Origin: Frankia alni
Lineage (GTDB): Bacteria > Actinomycetota > Actinomycetes > Frankiales > Frankiaceae
Length of the DNA: 64,000 nucleotides
Assembly (NCBI GenBank): GCA_026225295.1
Contig: JAMFSN010000309.1
Location: forward strand, 84,845 to 148,844
Direction: 5' to 3'
Shown here: positions 35,623 through 44,015 of the stretch, in pieces
Numbering within the stretch: the first letter of the stretch is position 1
Layout of the letters: each line of letters opens with the position of its first letter
Notes under the pieces: generated by a model
Database searches by the model: none
Told to the model about the DNA's origin: nothing
The model's input: the letters and a program-made list of their open reading frames with translations, nothing else
Position numbers and translations under genes: made by a program

Positions 35623-36849
35623 TCAGATGGTCGCCAGGTAGTCGATCGCCTTCTGTGGGTCGAGGAACCACTGTTGAAAGTCGGACGGGTCGTTGAACCC
35701 GTTGACGAACCGTCGGGCGACGGTCTCGTTACCCTGGGCGGCGCCGAGGATCTGTAGGACGTGCGGAGGCGGGGGCTGGAGGAGCGCGTTCGTCCATACC
35801 GTGACGTCCTCGGCCGTCTCCCAGTATCGGTCAAAGGTCGCCTGCATCCACGTGTGATCGAACGGCTGATCGCCGTGGGCGAGGATGCTTTCGAGGTAGG
35901 ACGCCGCGCACCGGGCGGCATTGTTGGACCCCTGGCCGGTGATCGGGTCGTTGGCGACCACGACGTCCGCCATTCCCAGCACCGGCCGGCCGGCCGGCAA
36001 CTCCCCCACCGGCTTGCGGACCACCGGCGTATACCCGCCACTGAGGGTCGCTTTCCCGTCGGTCAACTCGACCTGTCCACACCGCTCGTACTCCCACGGG
36101 ACGTACTGGCGGGCAAGATCGAGAATACGCCCCAGGTGCTCCTCCGGCGCGGGCCGGTCGTCCCAGCAGTCGAGCGGACCTCCCGGGATTCCCTCGAAAA
36201 AGAGGATGTCGCAATTCCCGCTGAGCGTGTACGCCGGGATGACGAACAGCTCCCCGACCCCCGGGACGATGTTGAAGCGGACCCCGGGAACGTCCGGATG
36301 CTCGGGTCGCGGGGCCAGGCCATGCACATACGCCAGCGACAGCGCACGCTGCGGACTGGTGTACGGCGACCGCGCGGGGTCGCGGTCGAACAGCCCGACG
36401 AGTTCCCCTTTGCCCGCGGCGACGACGACGAGGTCGAAATGCTCGGTGAGCGAGTCCAGATCGGCGGTGGTGACCCCGTGGATGACCAGTTTCCCACCGC
36501 GTTCCTCAAACAGGTCCAACCAACCGGCCATCTTCACCCGCTGATCGACGCTCTGGCCATAGTGATCGAGCGGCGCGAACCAGTCCAGGACCCGGTCACC
36601 ACCCGGCCCCGCGACTGACAAACCGAGGCCGTTGAAGGGCCTGGTTTCCTTCTCCCACAGATTCAACCCGTGATCCCGCTCGATCTGCAGCGCGGTGTGA
36701 AACATGGCCTGCGTCGACATCACGCGGCCACCGCGAATTTCCTCCGCCGTATGGGCGGACATAACGGTTACGTCATAGTCGTGCTCGCGCAGTGTCAGGG
36801 CCAGCTGCAGGCCCGACTGGCCCGCCCCCACCAGCAGTACTTTCCGCAT
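35623..36849 (-). CDS. styrene-monooxygenase-like (StyA family) flavoprotein
   Basis: A 408-residue FAD-binding oxygenase. It begins K-V-L-L-V-G-A-G-Q-S-G-L-Q, a Rossmann G-x-G-x-x-G, and later has D-P-I-T-G-Q-G-S-N-N-A-A with the FAD-binding Asp near residue 300, as in styrene and indole monooxygenase oxygenase subunits. Those enzymes take reduced FAD from a separate reductase (StyB), and no reductase is seen here. The start lies three bases after the stop of the conservon GTPase gene, so it is almost certainly co-transcribed as a fifth conservon member. In Streptomyces conservons the extra enzyme is often a P450; here it is a flavin oxygenase. Confidence 0.88.
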   Translation of the reverse strand: MRKVLLVGAGQSGLQLALTLREHDYDVTVMSAHTAEEIRGGRVMSTQAMFHTALQIERDHGLNLWEKETRPFNGLGLSVAGPGGDRVLDWFAPLDHYGQSVDQRVKMAGWLDLFEERGGKLVIHGVTTADLDSLTEHFDLVVVAAGKGELVGLFDRDPARSPYTSPQRALSLAYVHGLAPRPEHPDVPGVRFNIVPGVGELFVIPAYTLSGNCDILFFEGIPGGPLDCWDDRPAPEEHLGRILDLARQYVPWEYERCGQVELTDGKATLSGGYTPVVRKPVGELPAGRPVLGMADVVVANDPITGQGSNNAARCAASYLESILAHGDQPFDHTWMQATFDRYWETAEDVTVWTNALLQPPPPHVLQILGAAQGNETVARRFVNGFNDPSDFQQWFLDPQKAIDYLATI

Positions 36850-36852
36850 CCG

Positions 36853-37503
36853 CTATACCCTTCGAGATTCAGGACCATCGGCCAGTGACATGGTGTGCAC
36901 GACAAGCTCCCGCAGCGCGGCGACGGTGGACGCGGGATCGCGGGCGTCGACGGTGATCAGTGGAATCTCCGATCCGAGAGCGAGCGCGTCGCGCACCTCG
37001 CCCAAGTCGTGCCACAGCTGGCCGCCGAACAGGTTGACCGCCACGATGAAGGGAATATCGGAGTCGTTTTCGAAGTAGTTAACCGCCGCGAAGGACTGGT
37101 CCAGGCGGCGGGTGTCCACCAGCACGATCGCTCCGAGCGCGCCGCGCGTCAGATCGTCCCACATGAACCAGAACCTGGCCTGCCCGGGCGTGCCGAACAG
37201 GTACAGCACCAGGTCCGGGAAAAGGGTGATCCGCCCGAAGTCCATCGCGACGGTCGTGGTGATCTTCGCCTCGCTCCCGGACAGGTCGTCGATGCCGCGG
37301 CTGGCTTCGGTCATCCACGCCTCGGTATTGAGTGGAGGGACTTCGGAGACTGATCCCACGAACGTGGTCTTGCCGACCCCGAACCCGCCCGCAATGACAA
37401 TCTTAGCGGAGATCGTCACCGATTCTGGTGTGATCCGGCCGCCCCCGGCCGAGCCGCCCGTCAACGTTTCCACCGGCGCGAACCGGAGCTGGGGGGCTTT
37501 CAT
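36853..37503 (-). CDS. conservon small GTPase (CvnD type)
   Basis: A 216-residue Ras-like/MglA-like GTPase. The P-loop is G-G-F-G-V-G-K-T-T at 39-47, switch II has L-F-G-T-P-G-Q-A-R-F-W-F, and the base-recognition region is V-N-L-F-G-G in place of the usual N-K-x-D, as in this group. Its ATG overlaps the DUF742 stop by four bases. These proteins work with the Roadblock and DUF742 partners and the kinase-like protein as a membrane-linked signalling complex resembling G-protein systems. The output here may be the monooxygenase that follows. Confidence 0.92.
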   Translation of the reverse strand: MKAPQLRFAPVETLTGGSAGGGRITPESVTISAKIVIAGGFGVGKTTFVGSVSEVPPLNTEAWMTEASRGIDDLSGSEAKITTTVAMDFGRITLFPDLVLYLFGTPGQARFWFMWDDLTRGALGAIVLVDTRRLDQSFAAVNYFENDSDIPFIVAVNLFGGQLWHDLGEVRDALALGSEIPLITVDARDPASTVAALRELVVHTMSLADGPESRRV

Positions 37504-37886
37504 ACCGGCAGCCTCCCCAGCCCGCTCAGAACCCGCGCGAGCACATCGTTGCTGTGCTGCAGGGCGGCGGCCGTCGGGTGGATGAAAACGGCCTCCTGCA
37601 TGGCGAGATCGCTGATGAGAACGCGGACCACGCCGAGCGGAATCGTCAACAACGCGGACAGTTCAGCGATAGATACCTGGCCGCGGGCCTGCTCATACAA
37701 CGTCCTGGACTCGGGCATGAGCGCGGCACTGAGGACGGGGTCGTAGTGCGGCACCGAGATCAGCGTCTCGAGCAGCAGCTGGTACCGCGTACGGGTGCGA
37801 CCGCCCGTGAGCGCGTACGGTCGGATGCGCTTGCTCCGGCGACCAGTGGTCGGCGCTCTCCCGGCGGTGATCTCGGACCTCGTCAT
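37500..37886 (-). CDS. DUF742 protein of conservon (CvnC type)
   Basis: A 128-residue protein with basic N-terminus and R-P-Y-A-L-T-G-G-R-T, the hallmark of DUF742. A helical part follows with V-S-I-A-E-L-S-A-L-L-T-I-P-L-G-V-V-R-V-L-I-S-D-L, which looks like a winged helix. It is the third conservon gene; it starts eight bases after the Roadblock gene and overlaps the GTPase start by four. The role in the complex is only partly understood in other actinomycetes. Confidence 0.92.
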   Translation of the reverse strand: MTRSEITAGRAPTTGRRSKRIRPYALTGGRTRTRYQLLLETLISVPHYDPVLSAALMPESRTLYEQARGQVSIAELSALLTIPLGVVRVLISDLAMQEAVFIHPTAAALQHSNDVLARVLSGLGRLPV

Positions 37887-37894
37887 CCGGAGGC

Positions 37895-38344
37895 CTACCC
37901 TTGCCGATCCGGAGCCCGGTGTCCCACGAGCAGCTGCCGCATCCCCGACCGGGCCTCGGGCGTCAGCGCGTGCCCCGCATGCAGCACGAACTGCGTCATC
38001 TCGTAGGCGACGACCTTCATATCGCAGTCCGGACCAGTGAGCACGGCCAGGCCGGCGCCGGTGTCAATGCTCATGAACAGGAAATAGCCGCGGCTGAGCC
38101 GGACGATGATCTGCTCGCAGGTCCCGGCCCCGAACAGCATCGCGCTGTTACTGGCCAGGCTCAGCATGCCGCTCGCGATCGCCGCGAGCTGCTCGGCCTT
38201 GTCGCCGTCCACCGTGTCCGATGCGGTCAACAGCAGGCCGTCGGACGACAGGATCAGAGCATGCGCGACGCCGTGAACCTTGTGCACGAAATCGTTGATC
38301 AACCAGGCGAAGTCCTGGTCGGGGCGGTGGGTGTCGTCGTCCAT
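37895..38344 (-). CDS. Roadblock/LC7 domain protein of conservon (CvnB type)
   Basis: A 149-residue Roadblock/LC7 protein. The family features W-L-I-N-D-F-V-H-K-V-H-G-V-A-H-A-L-I-L-S-S-D-G-L-L and A-I-A-S-G-M-L-S-L-A are clear. Such proteins bind and may activate small GTPases, here the CvnD-type product. GAGGAAACGG lies before the ATG. It is 13 bases downstream of the kinase-like gene and eight bases upstream of the DUF742 gene. Confidence 0.93.
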   Translation of the reverse strand: MDDDTHRPDQDFAWLINDFVHKVHGVAHALILSSDGLLLTASDTVDGDKAEQLAAIASGMLSLASNSAMLFGAGTCEQIIVRLSRGYFLFMSIDTGAGLAVLTGPDCDMKVVAYEMTQFVLHAGHALTPEARSGMRQLLVGHRAPDRQG

Positions 38345-38357
38345 CGCTACCGTTTCC

Positions 38358-39599
38358 TCACACCTCTCGCGGTTCTTGGCGGGCGGCGCGTTCCCCTTCA
38401 GAGAAGGCGTCCAGATCGGCGAGCAGTTGCTCTCGCCGGGCAGCGCTACCCGGCGAAGGTGGCGGCGCCGGGCCCCGGTCCGATCCGCCCCTCAAGCTGC
38501 CCGGCACCCGTCGCGGCAACGCACCGGGGGCCAGCTGGCCCCGGGCCGCTTCGGGACCGGGCTGGAGGTTGGCGGTCACGCCAGCGGGGACGGGGGGACG
38601 CCAGCGGGTGGGGATGGCGCCGCCCCGGCCCGCGCCCTCCGTCGGATCGCCCGCCGCACGGTGCGCGGCCACCGGAAGCGGGGCCCCGGCCGGCGCCGAG
38701 GCGACCGTCCGGGTGCCGGACCACCCCGCCTTGGGCAGCTCGCAGACGAGAGCGGCGGGCAGCAGAATTGACGCGGTCGTGCCGTGCGGGTGCCGCTCCT
38801 CGAGCCACACGCGGATCTCGTGGCGCTCAGCAAGCCGGCGCACGACCGCCAGACCCATATGCCGGACGGCGTCGTCATCGAGCGCCGGCGGATCGGTCAG
38901 GCGCCGGTTAAGGTCGCTCAGCCGATCCGGCGGCAGGCCGATGCCGTCGTCCTCCACCCGCACCAGTGTCCGGCCGCGTTCGGTCAGATGGACCCCGACC
39001 CGAACCGGCATGCTCGGTGGCGACGACTTCGTGGCGTTGTCCAGGAGCTCGCTCAGCAGCCGGCCGACGTCTTCGGCGGCGAAGCCGACCACCCCCAGCG
39101 AGACGACGCTGCCGATCGTGACCCGGTCGTAGTGGTCGATGGGTGACATCGCAGCGCGGATCACGTCCACCAACGGCTGGTTCCCCGACGCCGTCAGGCT
39201 CGCGTCGTGACCGGCCAGCACCCGCAGATTCTCCGCGTTCCGGCGTAGGCGGGCGGCCAGATGGTCGAGGTGGTAAAGCTCGGCCAGCCGCTCACTGTCC
39301 TCCTCCCGCGCCTCGAGATCCTCCAGCCGACCGAGCAACCGGTCGACCAGATTGAGGTCCCGCAGCGCCAGATCCGCACAGATCGCGGACAGTGCCTGTT
39401 CAGTGTCACGTAAAGCGGGACGGCCCGGCACAGCGACCCCGGTCAACCGCCCCCGAAAGGACGCCCCCGAAAGGACGCCGGCGGGAAGGGTCGGAACGGG
39501 TCCAGACTGCCAGGCGCGACGCAGCCGTTGAGCGGCGATGCGCGAGACAGTCAGCAACTCGCGTGAGCGGTCACGTCGCTCATGACCCCGCTTTGTCAT
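38358..39599 (-). CDS. histidine-kinase-like ATPase of conservon (CvnA type), soluble form
   Basis: A 413-residue protein with a dimerisation/H-box-like stretch L-Y-H-L-D-H-L-A-A-R-L-R-R-N-A-E-N at about 108-124. The HATPase domain follows with L-L-S-E-L-L-D-N-A-T (N box) and V-E-D-D-G-I-G-L-P (G1 box). The C-terminal 110 residues are Pro/Ala/Gly-rich. CvnA proteins usually carry membrane segments and an extracytoplasmic sensor and are about twice this length. Here I see no membrane segment, so the sensor is missing or replaced. The ATG at 39599 has AGAGG about ten bases upstream. First gene of the conservon operon. Confidence 0.9.
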   Translation of the reverse strand: MTKRGHERRDRSRELLTVSRIAAQRLRRAWQSGPVPTLPAGVLSGASFRGRLTGVAVPGRPALRDTEQALSAICADLALRDLNLVDRLLGRLEDLEAREEDSERLAELYHLDHLAARLRRNAENLRVLAGHDASLTASGNQPLVDVIRAAMSPIDHYDRVTIGSVVSLGVVGFAAEDVGRLLSELLDNATKSSPPSMPVRVGVHLTERGRTLVRVEDDGIGLPPDRLSDLNRRLTDPPALDDDAVRHMGLAVVRRLAERHEIRVWLEERHPHGTTASILLPAALVCELPKAGWSGTRTVASAPAGAPLPVAAHRAAGDPTEGAGRGGAIPTRWRPPVPAGVTANLQPGPEAARGQLAPGALPRRVPGSLRGGSDRGPAPPPSPGSAARREQLLADLDAFSEGERAARQEPREV

Positions 39600-39969
39600 C
39601 CGTCGGGAACCTCTTCCTCCACCCGGGCGCGCGGGCCCACCCGGTGACTGAACCCTGGCCGCTCATATAACCAGGTGGCCGACCTGGCCACATCAGTCGG
39701 GTACGCCCGTTTTTGGCCCTTATCCTGGACAGTCGCCGTTCAACCCCCGGCCGCGGCGGTGTAATAAACCTCACCCGGTGCCCTTTAGTGCCAGGGCTCC
39801 GGTCGTTAGCGTGATGCGGTATAGCGGCGGAGGGGATCCACTCGTCACGTACCGGCGGATCGCGGACCGGGCCCCGCTGAGGGCACCACAGCTGCGGCCG
39901 GGCCGAACCGCCGCGGCATCACGACCCGAGATCGACCGGTCAGCAGGGCAATCGACGGGTCATCGCCCC

Positions 39970-40116
39970 CAGCGAAGTCTGGGTCCGCGGGGCCTGGCCG
40001 TCTCGGCGCTCGGTCCGGGGACGATGGGGATGACCGTTGCCTACGGACCTGGCCGGGAACGTGCCGCCCACATCGCGACGACCCGTCATGCTCACGAGCT
40101 GGGCGTCACGTTCCTG
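39970..40116 (+). pseudogene. aldo/keto reductase N-terminal remnant
   Basis: Forty-nine codons read R-S-L-G-P-R-G-L-A-V-S-A-L-G-P-G-T-M-G-M and continue Y-G-P-G-R-E-R to H-E-L-G-V-T-F-L. This is the opening of aldo/keto reductases (usually R-x-L-G-x-x-G-L-x-V-S-x-L-G-L-G-x-M-G-M). Resemblance ends there and the expected D-T-A-x-x-Y-G does not follow in any frame. The gene is truncated, with no sign of the rest nearby. Confidence 0.65.
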
Positions 40117-41048
40117 TGCTTTCGGATACTGCTGGGATCGGCACCAGCAGGAATCTTCTCTGTCATTTCTGACCCCGCGTTGCAGGCCCTGCGGGTATCT
40201 TTTGCCAGACGGTGAGATAGACGAGCGGCGACTTACACCAGCTGCGCGATCATTTTAGGGCAGACCGGCGGCGCCAGAAAAACGCAACGGCACCATCGGG
40301 TAGCCGGTCGAGGATTCCCGAACTACGTCGTAACGCCATCTGAGCTGGGCCGGTCTAAACCGCGCCCGCCGGTTCACAGCCGGTCAAATCTGACCGCCTG
40401 GGCGCCTTCACCTGCGTACACCGGTCGTCTACAACTAGCGAGCCCACCGGCTGGAGTGCCACCCACGGTCGCCATGGCCCCTTGGTGCAGCGGCGTTGAC
40501 GCACGGGGGCGCGGCGGTGGACTGTCACCATCGTCCGCTCAGTGAAAGTGCCGCGTTCACACGCAGTGGCCCGCGAAGGCGACCGCGCCGGTCAGATCGG
40601 AGGTTGATTTAACAATGTCCGGAGGTCAGGGCGGCGTCGTGGCGAGCCGCACCGCACCCGGTGCCTGCTGCTCAAACCGCACCGACGCGGCCGGCCGCGA
40701 CCGCGACGCGGAGCGTCGGATCCGTTCACGAAGCGGAGGAGCGGGTCCACGCGGGACGTCGCGGCGGCCGGGTGCCCCAACCTTGGACGAGGACCCGGTG
40801 GGTCAGTTCCTGAAGACGCCCGGGCGGCGACCACGCGTCACGCACGGCCGGTCATTCGCCGGTGGGCGCCCGCTGTCCGACCCGCTTCCGATGACCGGGT
40901 CTGCGACAGTGCCGAGTGATCCGCTCCGGCGGGAAAATGCCGCCGACGATATCGATTCCTTCGGAGGAAGTCGTGCCCCGAGCACCCTGACACCGTTGGG
41001 TAGTGAGAGTTGTTCTGCCACTCAGGGGTGCTTCCAGGAGATACATCA
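40117..41048. other. about 930 bp without recognisable genes
   Basis: No family-like coding sequence was seen in either direction in this stretch between the aldo/keto reductase remnant and the lipoprotein gene. The last 50 bases hold the ribosome-binding site and probably the promoter of the lipoprotein gene. Confidence 0.5.
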
Positions 41049-41558
41049 GTGATCGCACATGCGCTTTCCGCCAGGCGGAAACAGCTTATCCTTGTGGTCT
41101 TTGTCGGCGCCGTACTGGCTGGGTGTGGATCGTCGAGTTCCGGAGCTCGCGGCGTGGTCTCCGTACCGGTTGTCAGACAGACATCCGCTTCGATCCCGGC
41201 GTCGAACCCGGCGGCCGGAGCCGCGGCCGGAGCCGCGCCAGGAGCCGCGGCAGGAGCCGCGACGACCGAGGTATCGCACCCGTCCGCGTCACAGTCCACC
41301 CTTCTGGCTGGCCAGGGTGGAACGACCGCATTCATCGCGGCGATGCGCATGAAGTTCCCGCAACTCACCAAAGGCAAGACCGATCAGCAACTCGCCGCCG
41401 CGTTGCATGCCACCTGTGCGGACGCGACCAGCACAAATGTCCTGACGCCGGCCCGTATCGCCCAGCTCTTCACCAACAACGGCTCGGCACCCGACGCGAT
41501 GACCGCTACGTCGATTGTGTTGCTCGCGCTCAGCACAACCTGCCCCCGTTCTTCCTAA
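41049..41558 (+). CDS. secreted lipoprotein, DUF732-like
   Basis: A 169-residue exported protein. The basic start, hydrophobic segment and lipobox L-A-G-C (Cys near 26) mark a lipoprotein. An Ala/Gly-rich spacer coded by four 12-bp repeats follows, then a helical domain of about 75 residues with two Cys (A-T-C-A-D and T-T-C-P) that resembles the DUF732 domain of mycobacterial secreted proteins. GGAG is eight bases before the GTG at 41049. It precedes the cutinase gene by 80 bases; both products are exported, so a shared role at the cell surface is possible. Confidence 0.78.
   Translation: MIAHALSARRKQLILVVFVGAVLAGCGSSSSGARGVVSVPVVRQTSASIPASNPAAGAAAGAAPGAAAGAATTEVSHPSASQSTLLAGQGGTTAFIAAMRMKFPQLTKGKTDQQLAAALHATCADATSTNVLTPARIAQLFTNNGSAPDAMTATSIVLLALSTTCPRSS
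41211..41258 (+). repeat. four tandem 12-bp repeats coding A-A-G-A
   Basis: Units at 41211, 41223, 41235 and 41247 follow GCGGCCGGAGCC with few changes. They encode the flexible Ala/Gly spacer of the lipoprotein, and the copy number is likely to vary. Confidence 0.85.
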
Positions 41559-41638
41559 TCACTCGACCCTCGGTCCGGACAGGAGCCGGCATCGTAGCCC
41601 CGATCAATTGACCCCTCTGAGAAAGGTGTTATCTGACA

Positions 41639-42316
41639 ATGAGGTCACTCATGACGAGCAGGAAACGCATCGCCGCTTTCACCGCCATCGCGGTCGGGTG
41701 CGCCGTCGGTGCTCTCACCGCAGCCTCCCCGGCGTCCGCAGCCTCCCCGGCATCCGCCGCCACCGGCTGCACCGACGTCCAGGTGGTGTTTGCCCGCGGT
41801 ACCCTGGACCCTGGCATCGTCGGCGGACCATTCGCGAGCGCGGTCAAGAAGGATCTGGCTGGCAAGACGGTCAGCACCTACGCGGTCAACTACTCCGCCG
41901 ACATCCTGCAAACATCCGGCGGTGCCGGGTCGAAAGACATGACCGACCACGTCAAGCAGGTCGCGGCCCAGTGCCCCGCCACCAAGTTCATCCTCGGCGG
42001 CTACTCGCAGGGCGCAACCGTCGTCGACAAATCACTCGGCATCCCCATCCTCCTCGGGGGCACTGGCGAAGCCATTCCCGCGACTCTCGCTCCCCGTATC
42101 TCCGCCGTCGTCGTGTTCGGTAACCCACTAGCGATCTTTGGCGGTCACATACCCACCGCCAGCAAGGTCTACGGTGCGCGATCCAAGGAGTTCTGCAACG
42201 GAGGTGACCCGGTTTGCGCCAATGGGTTCAATATCCTCGCGCACCTCGAATACGGCACCAACGGAGCCACCACCAAGGCCGCCCAGTTCGCCGCTGACAA
42301 GGCGAAAGCCTCCTAA
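41639..42316 (+). CDS. cutinase family esterase, secreted
   Basis: A 225-residue protein. A Sec signal peptide (basic start, hydrophobic core, repeated P-A-S-A-A near 31-41) is followed by V-Q-V-V-F-A-R-G-T, the nucleophile G-Y-S-Q-G with Ser123, the Asp in G-D-P-V-C, and the His in L-A-H-L-E-Y. The Cys pairs fit the two disulfides of the family. Actinobacterial cutinase-like proteins hydrolyse cutin, lipids or other esters outside the cell. Start is ATG 41639; ATG 41651 with GAGG six bases before it is also good. A strong hairpin follows the stop. Confidence 0.93.
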   Translation: MRSLMTSRKRIAAFTAIAVGCAVGALTAASPASAASPASAATGCTDVQVVFARGTLDPGIVGGPFASAVKKDLAGKTVSTYAVNYSADILQTSGGAGSKDMTDHVKQVAAQCPATKFILGGYSQGATVVDKSLGIPILLGGTGEAIPATLAPRISAVVVFGNPLAIFGGHIPTASKVYGARSKEFCNGGDPVCANGFNILAHLEYGTNGATTKAAQFAADKAKAS

Positions 42317-42332
42317 CTGACAGCATGGCGGT

Positions 42333-42361
42333 CCGGGGGCGACACCAGCTGCCGCCCCCGG
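42333..42361 (+). terminator. hairpin terminator after the cutinase gene
   Basis: CCGGGGGCG (42333-42341) and CGCCCCCGG (42353-42361) are perfect complements with an 11-base loop, 16 bases past the stop. There is no T tract, as is usual in high-GC actinobacteria. Confidence 0.7.
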
Positions 42362-42684
42362 GCCCCGCGATCGACACGGCAACCCAACCGCCGGCCGGTA
42401 ACACGGCGAGGTCCGATCTCCGTCGAGAGGTCTTGACACTTTCTCTGAGCTTTTAGGCCAGCGGGTTCTGAGTGGCGGACGTTGTGCCCCCAGGTAGGCC
42501 GCCGTCACCGTTTTCAACGGGCGGTGCCGCCTGGTCTGGCCGGCCGTTGGCGTCCCGGTGCAGCTCGCCGATCAGCGAGGCGGGCGGGATCAGGCTGGCC
42601 AGACAGGCCGCGGACGACCCAGCGCCACGGACGGGTTCGCGATCCGTTCCGGTCACCGCCGAACATGCTGTTCCGCTAGCAGGG
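42362..42684. other. intergenic region between cutinase and LLM remnant
   Basis: A minus-strand open frame (42453-42656, 67 codons) is present but has no recognised family or start signal. Nothing else was seen. Confidence 0.45.
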
Positions 42685-43057
42685 ATGATGAAGTACCGTC
42701 ACCCCGTGCACAGTCGGGCGGAGCGCAGCGGCGTCGTCGTGAACCGCGTGAGCGGTGTCCACGCGGTTGTGCGGGCGGCTCGGCAGGCGGAGGAGCTCGG
42801 GTTCGGCGGGGCCTGGCTGACGAACAGCGGCCCCGAGGACAGCCGGCCGCTCCGGTCCGGTCCGGTCCGCGATCGCGCTCCAGACCGACCGATCGCGTCT
42901 CGGAACCTCAGTCCCCCAGACCTGTCCCCGCCCCCCGTCCGTGGTTCCCGAGCTGCCAGCGCAGGCTGCGGGCGGCCGGGTTCGCGCAGGCGTCGGTCGG
43001 AACGACGTCATCGACCGGACGGTCCGTTCGGTCGCGGAAACGTTTGGCGTGGGATGA
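42685..43057 (+). pseudogene. LLM flavin oxidoreductase remnant (module A)
   Basis: Three pieces of the LLM protein encoded at 60241-61197 can be found in order. The N-terminus G-V-V-V-N-R-V-S-G-V-H-A-V-V, with E-E-L-G-F-G-G-A-W-L-T-N-S-G-P-E-D, matches the first 60 residues of that gene. F-P-S-C-Q-R-R-L-R-A-A-G-F-A-Q-A matches F-P-G-Y-Q-R-M-L-V-K-A-G-F-D-E-A. The ending D-V-I-D-R-T-V-R-S-V in a third frame matches D-V-I-H-G-T-V-R-A-L. About 600 bases of the middle are deleted and at least two frame changes are present. The product cannot be functional. The SMP-30-like gene starts 58 bases further on in the same direction. Confidence 0.85.
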
Positions 43058-43115
43058 GGCCGCGGCGGCCGGCGCCCACCGCCATCACGGACGAGCTCAG
43101 GAAAGGACGTGACGC

Positions 43116-43958
43116 ATGAAGGTGGACTGGGAGCTGATGATGGACGGCCTCGGCCGGCTCGAGGCTCCGTGTTTCGACGGACAGGGGCGCCTGTGCTTTG
43201 CCGACATGCGGCCGCCGGGCGCCGTGTACCGGCTCGACGACGACGGGAGCGTCACGAAGCTCGCCGATCGCGAGCACGTGGGCGGCCTGGTCGCGCACGC
43301 CCAGGGCGGCCTGCTCGCCAGCGGGCACGACGTCGCGGTGCTCCAGGAGGACGGCGGGGTGCGGGTGGTGCTCGAGCCGGGGGACGGCTGGGGGTTCAAC
43401 GACCTGGCGACCGACGCGTCGGGCAACGTTTTCGTGGGGATGCACGGCGAGCGGCCGACGGGCCAGGCGCCGTCGGTGACGGCGACATTGTGGCGGATCG
43501 GCGCCGGGGGCCAGGTTTCACGCTGCTACGACGGGATTGCGCTCACCAACGGGTTGGGTTTCTCGCCCGACGGCTCGCGTCTCTACCACAACGACACCGT
43601 CGCCGGGACCGTGTGGGTGAGCGACGTCGGCGACGACGGCCTGCCCACGAACCGTCGGGCGCACTACGTGCTCGACGGCGGATCGCCCGACGGCCTGGCG
43701 ATCGACGAGGACGGCTGCGTGTGGGTGACCGCGATGGGCGCCGGCCGGATCATCCGGGTCACTCCCGAGGGCAAGGAGGACGCGGTGCTGCAGACACCCT
43801 CGCGATGGGCCGCATCCGTCTGTTTCGGCGGGGCCGACGGCCGTGACCTTTATCTTGCCACCTTTGGCGGCGAACCCTACGACTCCAACCGCTCCGGCGC
43901 CGTCTACCGCACGCGCGTCGACCATCCCGGCGCGCCCGTGGCGCCGGCGACCGTCTGA
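43116..43958 (+). CDS. SMP-30/gluconolactonase-like protein (module A)
   Basis: A 280-residue six-bladed beta-propeller of the SMP-30/Gluconolactonase/LRE type. Repeated blade motifs are seen: G-R-L-C-F-A-D, N-G-L-G-F-S-P-D-G-S-R-L-Y, P-D-G-L-A-I-D-E-D-G-C-V-W-V and G-R-I-I-R-V-T-P-E-G. Metal ligands expected in this family are consistent with the Asn in T-N-G-L-G-F-S and the Asp in S-P-D-G-L-A-I-D. It would hydrolyse a lactone in the cytoplasm. GGAAAGG lies about ten bases before the ATG. It follows the broken LLM gene and converges with the IclR gene; a deleted copy occurs in module B at 60039-60160. Confidence 0.92.
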   Translation: MKVDWELMMDGLGRLEAPCFDGQGRLCFADMRPPGAVYRLDDDGSVTKLADREHVGGLVAHAQGGLLASGHDVAVLQEDGGVRVVLEPGDGWGFNDLATDASGNVFVGMHGERPTGQAPSVTATLWRIGAGGQVSRCYDGIALTNGLGFSPDGSRLYHNDTVAGTVWVSDVGDDGLPTNRRAHYVLDGGSPDGLAIDEDGCVWVTAMGAGRIIRVTPEGKEDAVLQTPSRWAASVCFGGADGRDLYLATFGGEPYDSNRSGAVYRTRVDHPGAPVAPATV

Positions 43959-44015
43959 GGCGACCACTTCCGCGCCGGGCTCCGCCCGCGGGCCAGGCCA
44001 TCCTGCGGTACGGCC

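Noticed and set aside
41211..41258. Considered as a CRISPR-like or regulatory repeat
   Set aside because: Units are only 12 bp without spacers and are a multiple of three inside a reading frame; they simply encode an Ala/Gly spacer.
42453..42656. 67-codon minus-strand frame ending near the cutinase terminator
   Set aside because: The text looks protein-like but has no start signal or recognised family; not enough to call a gene.
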